From assembly GCA_040399685.1 (NCBI GenBank), contig JBBART010000004.1, positions 174,213-238,212 of the forward strand: 64,000 bases of DNA. The letters run 5' to 3'. The translations under genes were made by a program, and so were the position numbers. The stretch's first letter is position 1; each line of letters opens with the position of its first letter. Origin of the DNA: CAIQQQ01 sp040399685. Lineage in GTDB: Bacteria > Pseudomonadota > Alphaproteobacteria > Acetobacterales > Acetobacteraceae. Below are positions 36,723 through 45,578 of the stretch, one piece after another. The notes beneath the pieces were generated by a model that did no database searches, had not been told where the DNA came from, and saw only the letters and a program-made list of their open reading frames with translations.

Positions 36723-38143
36723 TGAACTGGACGATCGCGATCCCGGAGATCGTGCTGGCCTTGCTCGGCATGGCGATCCTTATTTTCGGCGTGCTGCAAA
36801 AGCGCGACTGTTTCCACATGTGCTCGATGATGGCCATCGGCGCGCTGGTTTTGACCGCGGCCCTGGTGATCTCGGGCGCACCCGGCCTCGGCTATAACGG
36901 CCTGTTCGTGGCTGATAGCTATTCGGTGTTCGTGAAGCTGCTGGTGCTGGCCGCCGCGGTGCTCGGCATCGTGGTCTCGCTCGATTACAACGAGCATGAA
37001 AACCTGCGCCGCTTCGAATTCCCGGTGCTGATGCTCTATGCCACGATCGGCATGATGATCATGGTCTCGGCCTCGAACATGATGTCGCTGTATATGGGCG
37101 TGGAACTGCAATCGCTGGCGATCTACGTGCTCGCCGCTTTCGCCCGCGACGATCTGCGCAGCTCCGAAGCCGGCCTGAAGTATTTTGTGCTGGGTGCGCT
37201 GGCGTCGGGCCTGCTGCTCTATGGCATCTCGTTGGTCTATGGCTTTTCGGGCTCGATGGCGTTCGATCATCTGGCGGTGGCCTTGGCCGATCCGTCGAAG
37301 GCGTCGGCAGGGTTGATCGTGGGCATCGTGTTCGTGGTCGCGGGTCTTGCGTTCAAGATCTCGGCCGTGCCGTTCCACATGTGGACGCCGGATGTTTACG
37401 AGGGCGCTCCGACCCCGGTGACGGCGTTCATGGCAACGGCACCAAAAGTGGCCGCCGTGGCGCTGTTCGTGCGGGTGATGATCTCGCCGTTCGGCCATCT
37501 TGTGGCCCAGTGGCAGCAGCTCATCGTTCTGGTCTCGATCGGCTCGATGATGCTGGGCGCGTTGGCCGCCATCGGTCAGGGCAACATCAAGCGGCTGATG
37601 GCGTATTCGTCTATCGGCCACATGGGCTACATTCTGGTGGGTCTCGCGGCTGGCACCCAGATCGGCGTGCGCGGCGTGCTAATCTATCTGGTCAGCTACG
37701 TGTTCGCCAACGCCGGCATGTTTGCCTGCATCGTGTCCATGCGCCGCCAGGGCCGTGCGGTGGAGCGGATTGCCGATTTGGGCGGACTGTATAAGTCTGA
37801 TCCGGGCATGGCTGCCGCCCTGACCATCTTCCTGTTCTCGATGGCCGGCATTCCGCCGTTCGCCGGCTTCATCGGCAAGTATTTCGTGTTTGTGGCTGCC
37901 GTGAACTCGGGCCTGTGGGCACTGGCCGGCATCGGCATGCTCGCGAGCGCGATCAGCGCGTTCTATTATATCCGCATCATCAAGGTGATGTATTTCGACG
38001 CGCCGGTTGCCCCGTTCGATGCGCGGCCATCGTCGCTGACGGTTGTGGCCGGCGCGGGCGCCATTTTCACCACGCTTTTCTTCATCTTCCCGGCACCGGT
38101 TGTGGCGGCGGCTGAAGCTGCGGCGAAGGTTCTGTTCGGGTGA
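36722..38143 (+). CDS. nuoN: NADH-quinone oxidoreductase subunit N
   Basis: A 473-aa antiporter-like proton-pump subunit and last nuo gene. YMGVELQSLAIYVLAAF, AFKISAVPFHMWTPDVYEGAPTPVTAF and NIKRLMAYSSIGHMGYIL are family hallmarks. The stop overlaps the birA start (GTGA), so birA and probably coaX are co-transcribed with complex I. Confidence 0.97.
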   Translation: MNWTIAIPEIVLALLGMAILIFGVLQKRDCFHMCSMMAIGALVLTAALVISGAPGLGYNGLFVADSYSVFVKLLVLAAAVLGIVVSLDYNEHENLRRFEFPVLMLYATIGMMIMVSASNMMSLYMGVELQSLAIYVLAAFARDDLRSSEAGLKYFVLGALASGLLLYGISLVYGFSGSMAFDHLAVALADPSKASAGLIVGIVFVVAGLAFKISAVPFHMWTPDVYEGAPTPVTAFMATAPKVAAVALFVRVMISPFGHLVAQWQQLIVLVSIGSMMLGALAAIGQGNIKRLMAYSSIGHMGYILVGLAAGTQIGVRGVLIYLVSYVFANAGMFACIVSMRRQGRAVERIADLGGLYKSDPGMAAALTIFLFSMAGIPPFAGFIGKYFVFVAAVNSGLWALAGIGMLASAISAFYYIRIIKVMYFDAPVAPFDARPSSLTVVAGAGAIFTTLFFIFPAPVVAAAEAAAKVLFG

Positions 38144-38880
38144 CAGAAACAGCCGCCGCATGGCGGCTGCAATCGTTTGAAAGTCTTGCTTCAACGTCTG
38201 ATCTCTGCCGAACCCTGGCCGCCTCCGGCGAGCCAGATGGTTTGGCCGTCCTCGCCCAACGGCAGACCGCGGGTCGCGGCAGCCGGGGGCGGGGGTGGTT
38301 GTCCGAGCCGGGCAATCTGTTCCTGTCGATCCTTCTGCGTCCTGCCGATCGGCCGCGTGATGCGGGTCTGTGGGCATTGTTGGCAGGCGTTGCCGTGGCC
38401 GACGCTCTGGCGCGGCCCGGCATTGCGCTGAAATGGCCGAACGACATCCTGCTCGACGGCGCCAAGCTGGGCGGCATTCTGTTAGAAACGGCCGTCAACG
38501 CTCAGGGCCAGCTTGACTGGCTGGTGATCGGCATCGGCATCAATCTGGCGTCTGCCCCTGATATCGCGGGCCGGCAGATCGCGGCCCTCGGCACGCAATC
38601 CAGCCCAGAGCATCTTGCCCAGAACATCCTTGCCGGTCTCGCGCAGTGGCGCAGCGTGCGGCAAACGGAGGGCTGGGGTGCCATTCGCACCGCCTGGCTC
38701 GACCGCGCTTTGCCGGTCGGGAGCCTGATGACATTGCGTCAGGGCGACCGCCACGTAGCAGGCGCGTTCGCAGGTCTGGCAGACGATGGCAGCCTGTTGC
38801 TCCAGACCGACGGTGCTGTGCAGGCTTTTGCCAGCGGTGAGATATGGTTGCCAAAAGAGCCGGAGAACGACGCATGCTGA
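38140..38880 (+). CDS. birA: Biotin-[acetyl-CoA-carboxylase] ligase
   Basis: A 246-aa enzyme that activates biotin and attaches it to the carboxylase carrier protein. GRGSRGRGWLSEPGNL (biotinyl-AMP loop) and LKWPNDILLDGAKLGGIL are visible; the C-terminal SH3-like domain follows. The N-terminal helix-turn-helix of E. coli BirA is absent, so it is an enzyme only, not a repressor. GTG 38140 overlaps nuoN by 4 nt; its end overlaps coaX by 7 nt. Confidence 0.93.
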   Translation: MTETAAAWRLQSFESLASTSDLCRTLAASGEPDGLAVLAQRQTAGRGSRGRGWLSEPGNLFLSILLRPADRPRDAGLWALLAGVAVADALARPGIALKWPNDILLDGAKLGGILLETAVNAQGQLDWLVIGIGINLASAPDIAGRQIAALGTQSSPEHLAQNILAGLAQWRSVRQTEGWGAIRTAWLDRALPVGSLMTLRQGDRHVAGAFAGLADDGSLLLQTDGAVQAFASGEIWLPKEPENDAC

Positions 38881-39683
38881 TGGTGGTGGATGCTGGCAAT
38901 ACGAACATCGTCTTTGCTGTACATGACGGGGAAAGCTGGGTCGGTACCTGGCGCATCGCCACCGACGACCAGCGAACCTCGGACGAATACGCGGTCTGGC
39001 TGCTCAGCCTGTTCAACCTGATCGGCCTGAAGCGTGAACAGATAGACCGCGCCGTTATCGGCACCGTGGTGCCGGCCGCACTCTACCATCTCCGCCGCGT
39101 CTGCCGGGAGTGGTTCCATGTCGAGCCGCTGGTGGCCCGTGCTCGGCTGGACTGGGGCTTCGACATCCGTATCGATAACCCCGACGAGGTGGGGGCCGAC
39201 CGCCTGCTGAACTCGCTGGCGGCGCATCAGGCCTATGGCGGCCCGCTGGTGGTGATCGATTTCGGCACCGCCACCACGTTTGATGTGGTGGACCGGGACG
39301 GCGCCTATCTCGGTGGCATCATCGCCCCTGGGATCAATCTGTCTATCGAGGCCCTGCACAAGGCCGCCGCCCGCCTGCCGCGCATCGGCATCGGCCGGCC
39401 GCAGGCGGTGATCGGCCGCTCCACGGTCCCTGCCATGCAATCCGGGATCTACTGGGGTTATGTGGGCCTGATCGAAGGGCTGGTCGCGCGCATCCAGGCA
39501 GAGTATGGAGACCACTTGAAAGTGATCGCGACCGGTGGGTTGGCGCCGCTGCTGGCCGAGGGCACCCTGGTAATCGAGCGGATCGACCCCGATCTCACCT
39601 TGGACGGCCTGCGCCTGTTGGCATTGCGCAATGCCGCACCCACATTGTCCAAAGAACGCGGACGCCTGACGGACAGTGACTAG
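38874..39683 (+). CDS. coaX: Type III pantothenate kinase
   Basis: A 269-aa kinase for the first step of CoA synthesis, of the ASKHA fold. VVDAGNTNIVFAV (phosphate-1 loop), EVGADRLLNSLAAHQAYGG and VIDFGTATTFDVVD are present, with the GGIIAPGINLSIEALHKAAARLP segment. This type is insensitive to CoA feedback and needs a monovalent cation (family knowledge). The birA-coaX-rnj order is conserved in alphaproteobacteria. Confidence 0.95.
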   Translation: MLMVVDAGNTNIVFAVHDGESWVGTWRIATDDQRTSDEYAVWLLSLFNLIGLKREQIDRAVIGTVVPAALYHLRRVCREWFHVEPLVARARLDWGFDIRIDNPDEVGADRLLNSLAAHQAYGGPLVVIDFGTATTFDVVDRDGAYLGGIIAPGINLSIEALHKAAARLPRIGIGRPQAVIGRSTVPAMQSGIYWGYVGLIEGLVARIQAEYGDHLKVIATGGLAPLLAEGTLVIERIDPDLTLDGLRLLALRNAAPTLSKERGRLTDSD

Positions 39684-39753
39684 TCCTCGGCGTGCAATTT
39701 GAATCTGAGTGCCTCGCGGCGCGCCATTGTCGTGCGCCGTCAATTGAAAGTTG

Positions 39754-41403
39754 ATGATGAACGCTGTTAGCGGTGATCTGTCGTTCCTGCCATTGGGCGG
39801 AACGGGCGAGATCGGTATGAACCTGAATCTGTACCGTACAAACGGTCAGTATCTGGCGATTGATTGCGGCATTGGCTTTGGTGGTGCTGCGCACCCCGAA
39901 GTGGAAGTGATGATGCCCGATCCGGCCTTCATCGCCGAACGCCGCGACAAGCTCGTGGGCCTGGTGATCACGCACGCCCATGAAGACCACATCGGCGCCG
40001 TGGCGCATCTGTGGCGCTCCATGCGCTGCCCGGTCTATTGCACGCCGTTCGGCGCCTCGGTGCTGCGGCGCAAGCTGGGCGAAGTGGGCCTGCAGAACGA
40101 GGTCAAGATCCATACCATCAAGCCGGGTGGCTCGTTCGAAGTCGGGCCGTTCGGCCTGCAATTCATGCAGATGGCGCACTCGGTGCCCGAGAGCCAGGCC
40201 GTGGTCATTCGCACCAAAGCCGGCATCGTGTTCCACACCGGTGACTGGAAGTTCGACCCCGAGCCGCTGATCGGCCCGCGCGCCGATGAGAACGCCCTGC
40301 GCGCCCTCGGCGACGAAGGTGTGCTGGCGATGGTGTGCGACAGCACCAACGCCATGGTCGACGGCGAATCAGGCTCCGAAGGCGATGTCCGCCGCAGCCT
40401 GTCCGACCTGATCAAGGGGCTGAAAGGCCGCGTCGCCGTCACCTGCTTTGCGTCCAACGTGGCGCGCTTCGAATCCATCGCGCTCGCCGCCCGTGACGCC
40501 GGCCGCAGCGTGGCGCTGGTGGGGCGTTCGCTGCGCAACATCGACGCCTCCGCACGCGAATGCGGCTACCTCAAGGGTATTCCGCCGTTTGCCAGCGAAG
40601 ACGACGCGCAGGACATCCCTGACGACCATCTGCTGATGATCGTCACCGGCAGCCAGGGCGAACCGCGTTCGGCCTTGGCCCGCATCGCCGCCGACCAGCA
40701 TCCGCGCATCGAACTCGGCGAGGGCGACACGGTTGTGTTCTCCAGCCGCATGATCCCGGGCAACGAGCGCGCCATCGGCACGGTGCAGGACAATCTGGTC
40801 CGTCGCGGCGTGACGCTCATCACCGACAAAGACCACCTGACCCATGTGTCCGGCCATCCGGCGCGCGACGAGCTGAAGCGGTTGTATGATTTGATCCGCC
40901 CGAAATATTCGGTGCCGGTGCATGGCGAATGGCGCCATCTGTCGGCCCATGCCGCGTTGGCGCAGGAACTTCAGGTCACGCCGATCCTGATGGAGGATGG
41001 CGACATCCTCAGCCTGTATCCCGGCGTGCCGGAAGTGGTCGATTCCGCCCCGGTCGGCAAGCTGGTGCTGGACGGCACCCGTCTGGTGCCGCTGCAGGGC
41101 GGCGTGATGGGCGCACGTCGGCGCATGTTGTTCAACGGCGTGGTGATCGCCTCGATCGCGGTGGATGCCCAGGGCCATGTCCGCGGCGTACCACGGATCA
41201 GCGCACCGGGCCTGTTCGAGGCTGATGACCCAGAGCTGGACCGTGTGTCCCGCGAACTGACGACGGCTCTCGGTGATTTCGCAGCCCCGCTGCGCCGCGA
41301 CGATGTGGCGTTGTTGGATGCCGCCAAAGCCGCCTTGCGCCGGGCGCTCGGCAAACGGCTCGCCAAACGCCCGATGGTGGACGTTCACCTGCTGCGCGTC
41401 TGA
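39754..41403 (+). CDS. rnj: Ribonuclease J
   Basis: A 549-aa metallo-beta-lactamase/beta-CASP nuclease with 5'-3' exo- and endonuclease activity, acting in rRNA and mRNA maturation. Metal-binding HAHEDHIG (about residues 72-79), VFHTGDWKFD, the beta-CASP segment (FASNVARFESIA, VTGSQGEPRSAL) and VSGHPARDELKRL are clear. ATG codons at 39754 and 39757 are both possible starts; the preceding TTG is not needed. It starts 70 nt after coaX. Confidence 0.94.
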   Translation: MMNAVSGDLSFLPLGGTGEIGMNLNLYRTNGQYLAIDCGIGFGGAAHPEVEVMMPDPAFIAERRDKLVGLVITHAHEDHIGAVAHLWRSMRCPVYCTPFGASVLRRKLGEVGLQNEVKIHTIKPGGSFEVGPFGLQFMQMAHSVPESQAVVIRTKAGIVFHTGDWKFDPEPLIGPRADENALRALGDEGVLAMVCDSTNAMVDGESGSEGDVRRSLSDLIKGLKGRVAVTCFASNVARFESIALAARDAGRSVALVGRSLRNIDASARECGYLKGIPPFASEDDAQDIPDDHLLMIVTGSQGEPRSALARIAADQHPRIELGEGDTVVFSSRMIPGNERAIGTVQDNLVRRGVTLITDKDHLTHVSGHPARDELKRLYDLIRPKYSVPVHGEWRHLSAHAALAQELQVTPILMEDGDILSLYPGVPEVVDSAPVGKLVLDGTRLVPLQGGVMGARRRMLFNGVVIASIAVDAQGHVRGVPRISAPGLFEADDPELDRVSRELTTALGDFAAPLRRDDVALLDAAKAALRRALGKRLAKRPMVDVHLLRV

Positions 41404-41412
41404 GGCCGTTTC

Positions 41413-41679
41413 ATGTCGCTGAATTGGTTCACGGCGTTTGTTCTCTACGTGATCATCTGGTGGACCGTGTTATTCGCGGTCCTCCCGATCGGCACGCGGC
41501 CGGTGGCAGACGCCGATTCCGCCACCGGCTGGCGTGGTGCACCGGAACGCCCCCGCATGGGGCGCAAGGTGCTTTGGACCACGCTGATCGCCGCCGTCAT
41601 CTGGGGTGTGATTATCGGGGTCCAGGCCACAGGCTGGATCAGCTTCCGCGAAGGCTGGTTGGCGCTGCCCGATTACTAA
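41413..41679 (+). CDS. DUF1467 family small membrane protein
   Basis: An 88-aa protein with two hydrophobic helices (about 5-25 and 52-72), and the WWTVLFAVLPIGTRP and RPRMGRKVLWTTLIAAVIW segments typical of the alphaproteobacterial DUF1467 family. The function is unknown; the position between rnj and proS is conserved in this class, suggesting co-expression with rnj (9-nt gap). Confidence 0.85.
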   Translation: MSLNWFTAFVLYVIIWWTVLFAVLPIGTRPVADADSATGWRGAPERPRMGRKVLWTTLIAAVIWGVIIGVQATGWISFREGWLALPDY

Positions 41680-41698
41680 ATGCCTGCCGCGCAGGCAT
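41680..41698. repeat. Short hairpin overlapping the DUF1467 3' end
   Basis: ATGCCTGC (41680-41687) and GCAGGCAT (41691-41698) with loop CGC, immediately after the stop codon. No T tract; probably a 3'-end structure in front of the strong terminator at 41725. Confidence 0.5.
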
Positions 41699-41724
41699 GT
41701 GGCTGTTGATTGCACAGAGCGCGC

Positions 41725-41772
41725 AAAAAAATGGTGCAGAGAGTGTTTCTCTGCACCATTTATTCGTTTTTT
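41725..41772. terminator. Strong intrinsic terminator of the rnj-DUF1467 transcript
   Basis: A 14-bp perfect stem (41729-41742 with 41748-41761), loop GTGTT, with an A run before it and a T run (TTTTTT, 41767-41772) after it. It can work in both directions. Confidence 0.9.
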
Positions 41773-41913
41773 AGTGGCACTTTCACGTGGACGCCGTGAA
41801 AATCAGGGCTCAATCTTCACTTCAGATAAGGGGCTTTCCCTTCTCTGCCGTGTGACTGGCTTTTCCTCCCTAAACTTGGCCCGCGGTGCTTTGCAGCACG
41901 CGGGTTATTTTTT
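41773..41913 (+). ncRNA. Candidate small RNA ending in an orphan terminator
   Basis: Between the terminator ending at 41772 and a second terminator at 41880-41913 there is no credible reading frame. The roughly 100 nt hold a single-stranded pyrimidine tract with TTTTCCTCCC (anti-Shine-Dalgarno-like), and the end is a G-bulged stem with a U tract, as in many Hfq-bound or 'cuckoo' alphaproteobacterial sRNAs. No clear promoter was found, so the 5' end is a guess. It could also be a second terminator on one transcript. Confidence 0.35.
41880..41913 (+). terminator. Second intrinsic terminator in the DUF1467-proS gap
   Basis: CCCGCGGTGCT (41880-41890) pairs with AGCACGCGGG (41895-41904) with one bulged G and a 4-nt loop, followed by TTATTTTTTG. 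No gene ends between it and the previous terminator. Confidence 0.8.
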
Positions 41914-42143
41914 GTTAAGGGTTCGTGAACGAGATGTCACGTCTTTTCGTACGCAATTCCGTAAAAATACGTCGTTTTCTTTCGCGTGAACTTGGTGCGA
42001 CGCACAATTATTCCAAGGTGTAAGCCGAGAAGTACATCCCTTCGGGTTGCTTCGGCCAATCCGCGCGCGGTGCTTCTATCTAGACGCGTGAGGCGCTAGG
42101 GTCCGGGCTTCTCGCTCAATTGCCCGCACTGGACCGAAACCTC
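41914..42143. other. Non-coding leader region before proS
   Basis: 230 nt with no supported gene. The first half is relatively AT-rich (around TCCGTAAAAATACGTCG and CACAATTATTCC), so the proS promoter probably lies here, though no pair of -35/-10 boxes stands out. Near 42 kb the strand composition changes to strongly C-rich. Confidence 0.5.
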
Positions 42144-43448
42144 ATGCGCCTCTCCCGCAGCCTTATCCCCACCCTGAAGGAAAATCCGGCCGAGGCGCAG
42201 ATCGCATCGCACCGGCTGATGCTGCGCGCTGGCCTGATCCGCCAGACCGCGCTCGGCATCTATGCCTGGCTGCCGGCCGGCTGGAAGGTGCTGCAAAACA
42301 TCTCGCGCATCGTGGCCGAGGAGCAGGAAGCCGTCGGCGCCCAGGCGATGTTGATGCCCACCATCCAATCCGCCGACCTCTGGAAGCAATCCGGCCGCTA
42401 CGACGCCTACGGCCCAGAAATGCTGCGCCTGGCCGACCGCCACGGCCGCGAACTCCTCTACGGCCCCACCAACGAGGAAATGCTCACCGACCTCGTCCGC
42501 CAGTCCGTCAAAAGCTACCGCGACCTGCCGCAGATCCTCTTCCACATCCAATGGAAGTTCCGCGACGAGATGCGCCCCCGCTTCGGCGTTATGCGCGGCC
42601 GCGAATTCCTCATGAAGGACGCCTATTCCTTCGACCTCGACTACGAAGGCGCCGTCGTCAGCTACCGCAAGATGATGCTCTCCTACATGCGCATCTTTCA
42701 GCGCCTCGGCGTCAAGGCCATCCCCATGGTCGCCGACACCGGCCCCATCGGCGGCGATCTCAGCCACGAATTCATCATCCTGGCCCCCACCGGCGAAAGC
42801 CAGGTCTTCTACGACGCCGCCTATGACGAGATGGACTTCACCCGCGAGGCCATCGACCACAACGCCCCCGCCGATCTCGAACGCTTCTTCGACGAAGTCA
42901 CCCACCACTACGCCGCCACCGAGGAAAAGCACGACGAACCCGTCTGGGCCGAGGTCGCCAACAAGCGCGAAGGCCGCGGCATCGAGGTCGGCCACATCTT
43001 CTACTTCGGCACCAAATACTCCGAACCCATGGGCCTCACCGTCGCCGGCCGTGACGGCACCTCCGTCATCCCCCACATGGGCAGCTACGGCGTCGGCGTG
43101 TCCCGCCTCGTCGGCGCCATCATCGAGGCGCATCACGACGACAAGGGCATCATCTGGCCAGACAGCGTGGCCCCCTTCAAGGCCGTCATCCTCAACCTCA
43201 AGGTCGGCGACGCCGGCTGTGACGCTCTGTGCGAACAGGCCTACGCCGCCTTCAAGGGCGAAGCCCTGTATGACGACCGCGAAGACCGCGCCGGCGCCAA
43301 ATTCGCCGATGCCGACCTCATGGGCCACCCCTGGCAGATCGTCATCGGCCCGCGCGGTGCCGCCAACGGTCTGGTCGAACTCAAGCGCCGCGCCACCGGC
43401 GAAAAGCTGGAACTGAGCCTCGCGGACGCATTGGACAAGATCCTTTGA
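42144..43448 (+). CDS. proS: Prolyl-tRNA synthetase (short alphaproteobacterial type)
   Basis: A 434-aa class II synthetase. Motif 1 lies near GLIRQTALGIYAWLPAGWKV, motif 2 in QWKFRDEMRPRFGVMRGREFLMKDAYSF and motif 3 in GVSRLVGAIIEAH. The large editing insert of E. coli ProS between motifs 2 and 3 is missing, as in other alphaproteobacteria, which rely on free-standing editing proteins. ATG 42144 matches the family start. It is followed by lolC 100 nt on, with a palindromic repeat in between. Confidence 0.95.
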   Translation: MRLSRSLIPTLKENPAEAQIASHRLMLRAGLIRQTALGIYAWLPAGWKVLQNISRIVAEEQEAVGAQAMLMPTIQSADLWKQSGRYDAYGPEMLRLADRHGRELLYGPTNEEMLTDLVRQSVKSYRDLPQILFHIQWKFRDEMRPRFGVMRGREFLMKDAYSFDLDYEGAVVSYRKMMLSYMRIFQRLGVKAIPMVADTGPIGGDLSHEFIILAPTGESQVFYDAAYDEMDFTREAIDHNAPADLERFFDEVTHHYAATEEKHDEPVWAEVANKREGRGIEVGHIFYFGTKYSEPMGLTVAGRDGTSVIPHMGSYGVGVSRLVGAIIEAHHDDKGIIWPDSVAPFKAVILNLKVGDAGCDALCEQAYAAFKGEALYDDREDRAGAKFADADLMGHPWQIVIGPRGAANGLVELKRRATGEKLELSLADALDKIL

Positions 43449-43454
43449 ACAACC

Positions 43455-43538
43455 CCGTCATTGCGAGCCGCCGCTTGGCGGAGAAGCAATCCAGAGCAAC
43501 GCGCCGCCCTCCGCCGCACCCGCTCCTCGCAATGACGG
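43455..43538. repeat. MITE-like palindromic repeat with 13-bp inverted ends
   Basis: CCGTCATTGCGAG (43455-43467) and its exact complement CTCGCAATGACGG (43526-43538) bound an 84-bp unit that holds GAAGCAATCCAG. This CGTCATTGCGAG...GAAGCAATCCAG pattern is a known type of dispersed intergenic repeat in several bacteria. It fills most of the gap between proS and lolC. Confidence 0.75.
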
Positions 43539-43548
43539 AGTCCTGACC

Positions 43549-44802
43549 ATGTTCAACGCCTTCGAACGCGCCGTCGCCGGCCGCTATCTCCGTGCCCGCA
43601 AGGGCGAGCGGTTCGTCTCCATCATCGCCATCTTCTCCCTGATCGGCATCGCCCTCGGCGTGGCCACGCTAATCATCGTCATGTCGGTGATGAACGGCTT
43701 CCGCCAGGAACTCCTGAGCAAGATCCTCGGCCTGAACGGCGACCTCGGCGTCTACGCCACCAGCACCGGCCTCACCAACTACGACGACCTCACCGTCCGC
43801 GTCCGCGGCGTGCCCGGCGTCGTCACCGCCACCCCCGTGGTCGACCGCCCCGCCGGCCTGAAGCCGGAACAGGGCGGCAACTACAGCGCCGGCCTGGTGC
43901 GCGGCATGCGGCTCGAAGACCTGCGCGGCCTCAAAGTCGTCTCCGGCAACATCCGCGCCGGCTCGCTGGACGATTTCCAGGGCGATGACGCCATCGTCAT
44001 CGGCACCGGCCTCGCCGCCCGCGCCGGCATCGGAATCGGCAGCCGCTTGCAGATCTACGCGCCAGACATGCAGGCCACCCCGTTCGGCTCCATCCCCCGC
44101 GGCCGGGCCTACACCGTGGTGGCCATCTTCCAGGTGGGCTTCAGCGAGGCCGACAACGGCTTCGTCTTCATGCCCATGGAAGCCGCCCAAATCCTGTTCC
44201 GCATGCCCAACATGGTCAGCCAGATCGAAGTCACCACCACCGACCCCGACCGCGCTGTCGCCATCGGCCGCAACATCCGCGAAGCCCTGGCCGGAACCCC
44301 GGTGCGCGTCATCGACTGGACCCAGAACAACAACGCCTTCTTCGCCGCCGTCGAGGTGGAACGCAACGTCATGTTCCTCATCCTCACCCTCATCATCCTC
44401 GTCGCCGCCTTCAACATCGTCAGCTCGCTCATCATGATGGTGAAGGACAAAACCCGAGACATCGCCGTGCTCCGCACCATCGGCGCCGGCTCCGGCTCCA
44501 TCCTGCGCATCTTCCTCATGTGCGGCGCCTTCGTGGGCATCGCCGGCACCCTGCTCGGCACCCTGCTCGGCGTGGTGTTCTGCCTCAACATCGAAACCAT
44601 CCGCCATTGGATCGAAAGCCTCTCGGGCACCAACCTCTTCAACCCCGAGGTCTATTTCCTCTCGCGCCTGCCCGCCGTCCTGCAATGGCACGAAGTGGGG
44701 CAGGTGGTGGGCATGGCCATCGGCATTTCCCTCCTCGCCACCATCTATCCCAGCTGGCGCGCCGCCAAAACCGACCCCGTGGAGGCCCTGCGCAATGAAT
44801 AA
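43549..44802 (+). CDS. lolC: Lipoprotein-releasing ABC transporter permease (LolC/LolE)
   Basis: A 417-aa inner-membrane protein of the FtsX fold that, with LolD, extracts lipoproteins for transfer to LolA. It has one N-terminal helix (about 22-45, IIAIFSLIGIALGVATLIIVMSVMNGF), a periplasmic domain of about 200 residues, and three C-terminal helices (FLILTLIILVAAFNIVSSLIMMVKDKTRDIAVLRTIGAG is the coupling region). Alphaproteobacteria usually have a single LolC/E hybrid forming a homodimer, and only one gene is seen here. It overlaps lolD by 8 nt. Confidence 0.94.
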   Translation: MFNAFERAVAGRYLRARKGERFVSIIAIFSLIGIALGVATLIIVMSVMNGFRQELLSKILGLNGDLGVYATSTGLTNYDDLTVRVRGVPGVVTATPVVDRPAGLKPEQGGNYSAGLVRGMRLEDLRGLKVVSGNIRAGSLDDFQGDDAIVIGTGLAARAGIGIGSRLQIYAPDMQATPFGSIPRGRAYTVVAIFQVGFSEADNGFVFMPMEAAQILFRMPNMVSQIEVTTTDPDRAVAIGRNIREALAGTPVRVIDWTQNNNAFFAAVEVERNVMFLILTLIILVAAFNIVSSLIMMVKDKTRDIAVLRTIGAGSGSILRIFLMCGAFVGIAGTLLGTLLGVVFCLNIETIRHWIESLSGTNLFNPEVYFLSRLPAVLQWHEVGQVVGMAIGISLLATIYPSWRAAKTDPVEALRNE

Positions 44803-45508
44803 CCCACTCGAACTGCCCCCCAAACTGCCACTGGAACTGCGCGGCGTCATCCGCACCTACAAATCCGGCGCCGGCGACCTCCCGGTCCTGCGCGGCGTCG
44901 ATCTCTCCATCCAGGCCGGCGAGATCGTGGCCCTCATGGCGCCCTCCGGCACCGGCAAATCCACCCTGCTGCACCTCGCCGGCGTCCTCGAAAAACCCGA
45001 CTGCGGCAAAATCCTCATCGGCGGCCGCGATTCCGGCGCCCTCAGCGACGCCGAACGCACCGCCATCCGCCGCGACTCAATCGGCTTCGTCTACCAGTTC
45101 CATCACCTGCTGCCGGAATTCACCGCGCTCGAAAACGTGGTCCTGCCCCAGATGATCAAAGGAATCTCCCGCACCGAAGCGGAGGGCAGGGCCATGAGCC
45201 TCCTCACCGGCTTCGGCCTCTCCGCCCGCGCCCGCCACTTCCCGGGCAAGCTCTCCGGCGGTGAACAACAGCGCGTCGCCATCGCCCGCGCCCTGGCCAA
45301 CGCCCCGATGCTCCTGCTGGCAGACGAACCCACCGGCAACCTCGACGTCGCCACCGCCGGCGTGGTGTTCGCCGAACTGCTCCACATCGTCCGCGACCAA
45401 GGCCTCGCCGCCCTCATCGCCACCCACAACCCAGACCTCGCCGCCCGCATGGACCGAATTGTCACCCTGCGCGACGGCCGTGTGGTGGAAATGACCCACG
45501 CCGCCTGA
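44795..45508 (+). CDS. lolD: Lipoprotein-releasing ABC transporter ATPase
   Basis: A 237-aa cytoplasmic ATPase of the Lol system. Walker A APSGTGKSTLLH, Q-loop YQFHHLLPEFTALENV, signature LSGGEQQRVAIARAL, Walker B LLLADEPTGNLD and H-loop IATHNPDLAARMDR are intact. The start overlaps lolC. A second, broken copy of its 3' end lies at 46830. Confidence 0.95.
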   Translation: MNNPLELPPKLPLELRGVIRTYKSGAGDLPVLRGVDLSIQAGEIVALMAPSGTGKSTLLHLAGVLEKPDCGKILIGGRDSGALSDAERTAIRRDSIGFVYQFHHLLPEFTALENVVLPQMIKGISRTEAEGRAMSLLTGFGLSARARHFPGKLSGGEQQRVAIARALANAPMLLLADEPTGNLDVATAGVVFAELLHIVRDQGLAALIATHNPDLAARMDRIVTLRDGRVVEMTHAA

Positions 45509-45578
45509 CGCCACCCCGACAGAATCTCCCAAACTAATTGTCAATCCGGAACAATAAGCCGACACCTCTCCCGCAACC

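Noticed and set aside
41699..41989. 96-codon frame in the DUF1467-proS gap
   Set aside because: It reads through two strong terminators, has no ribosome site and no family features.
41914..42010. Possible dif site at the skew change
   Set aside because: GGTGCG followed by CACAATTATT resembles dif only in part; the XerD half is not there.
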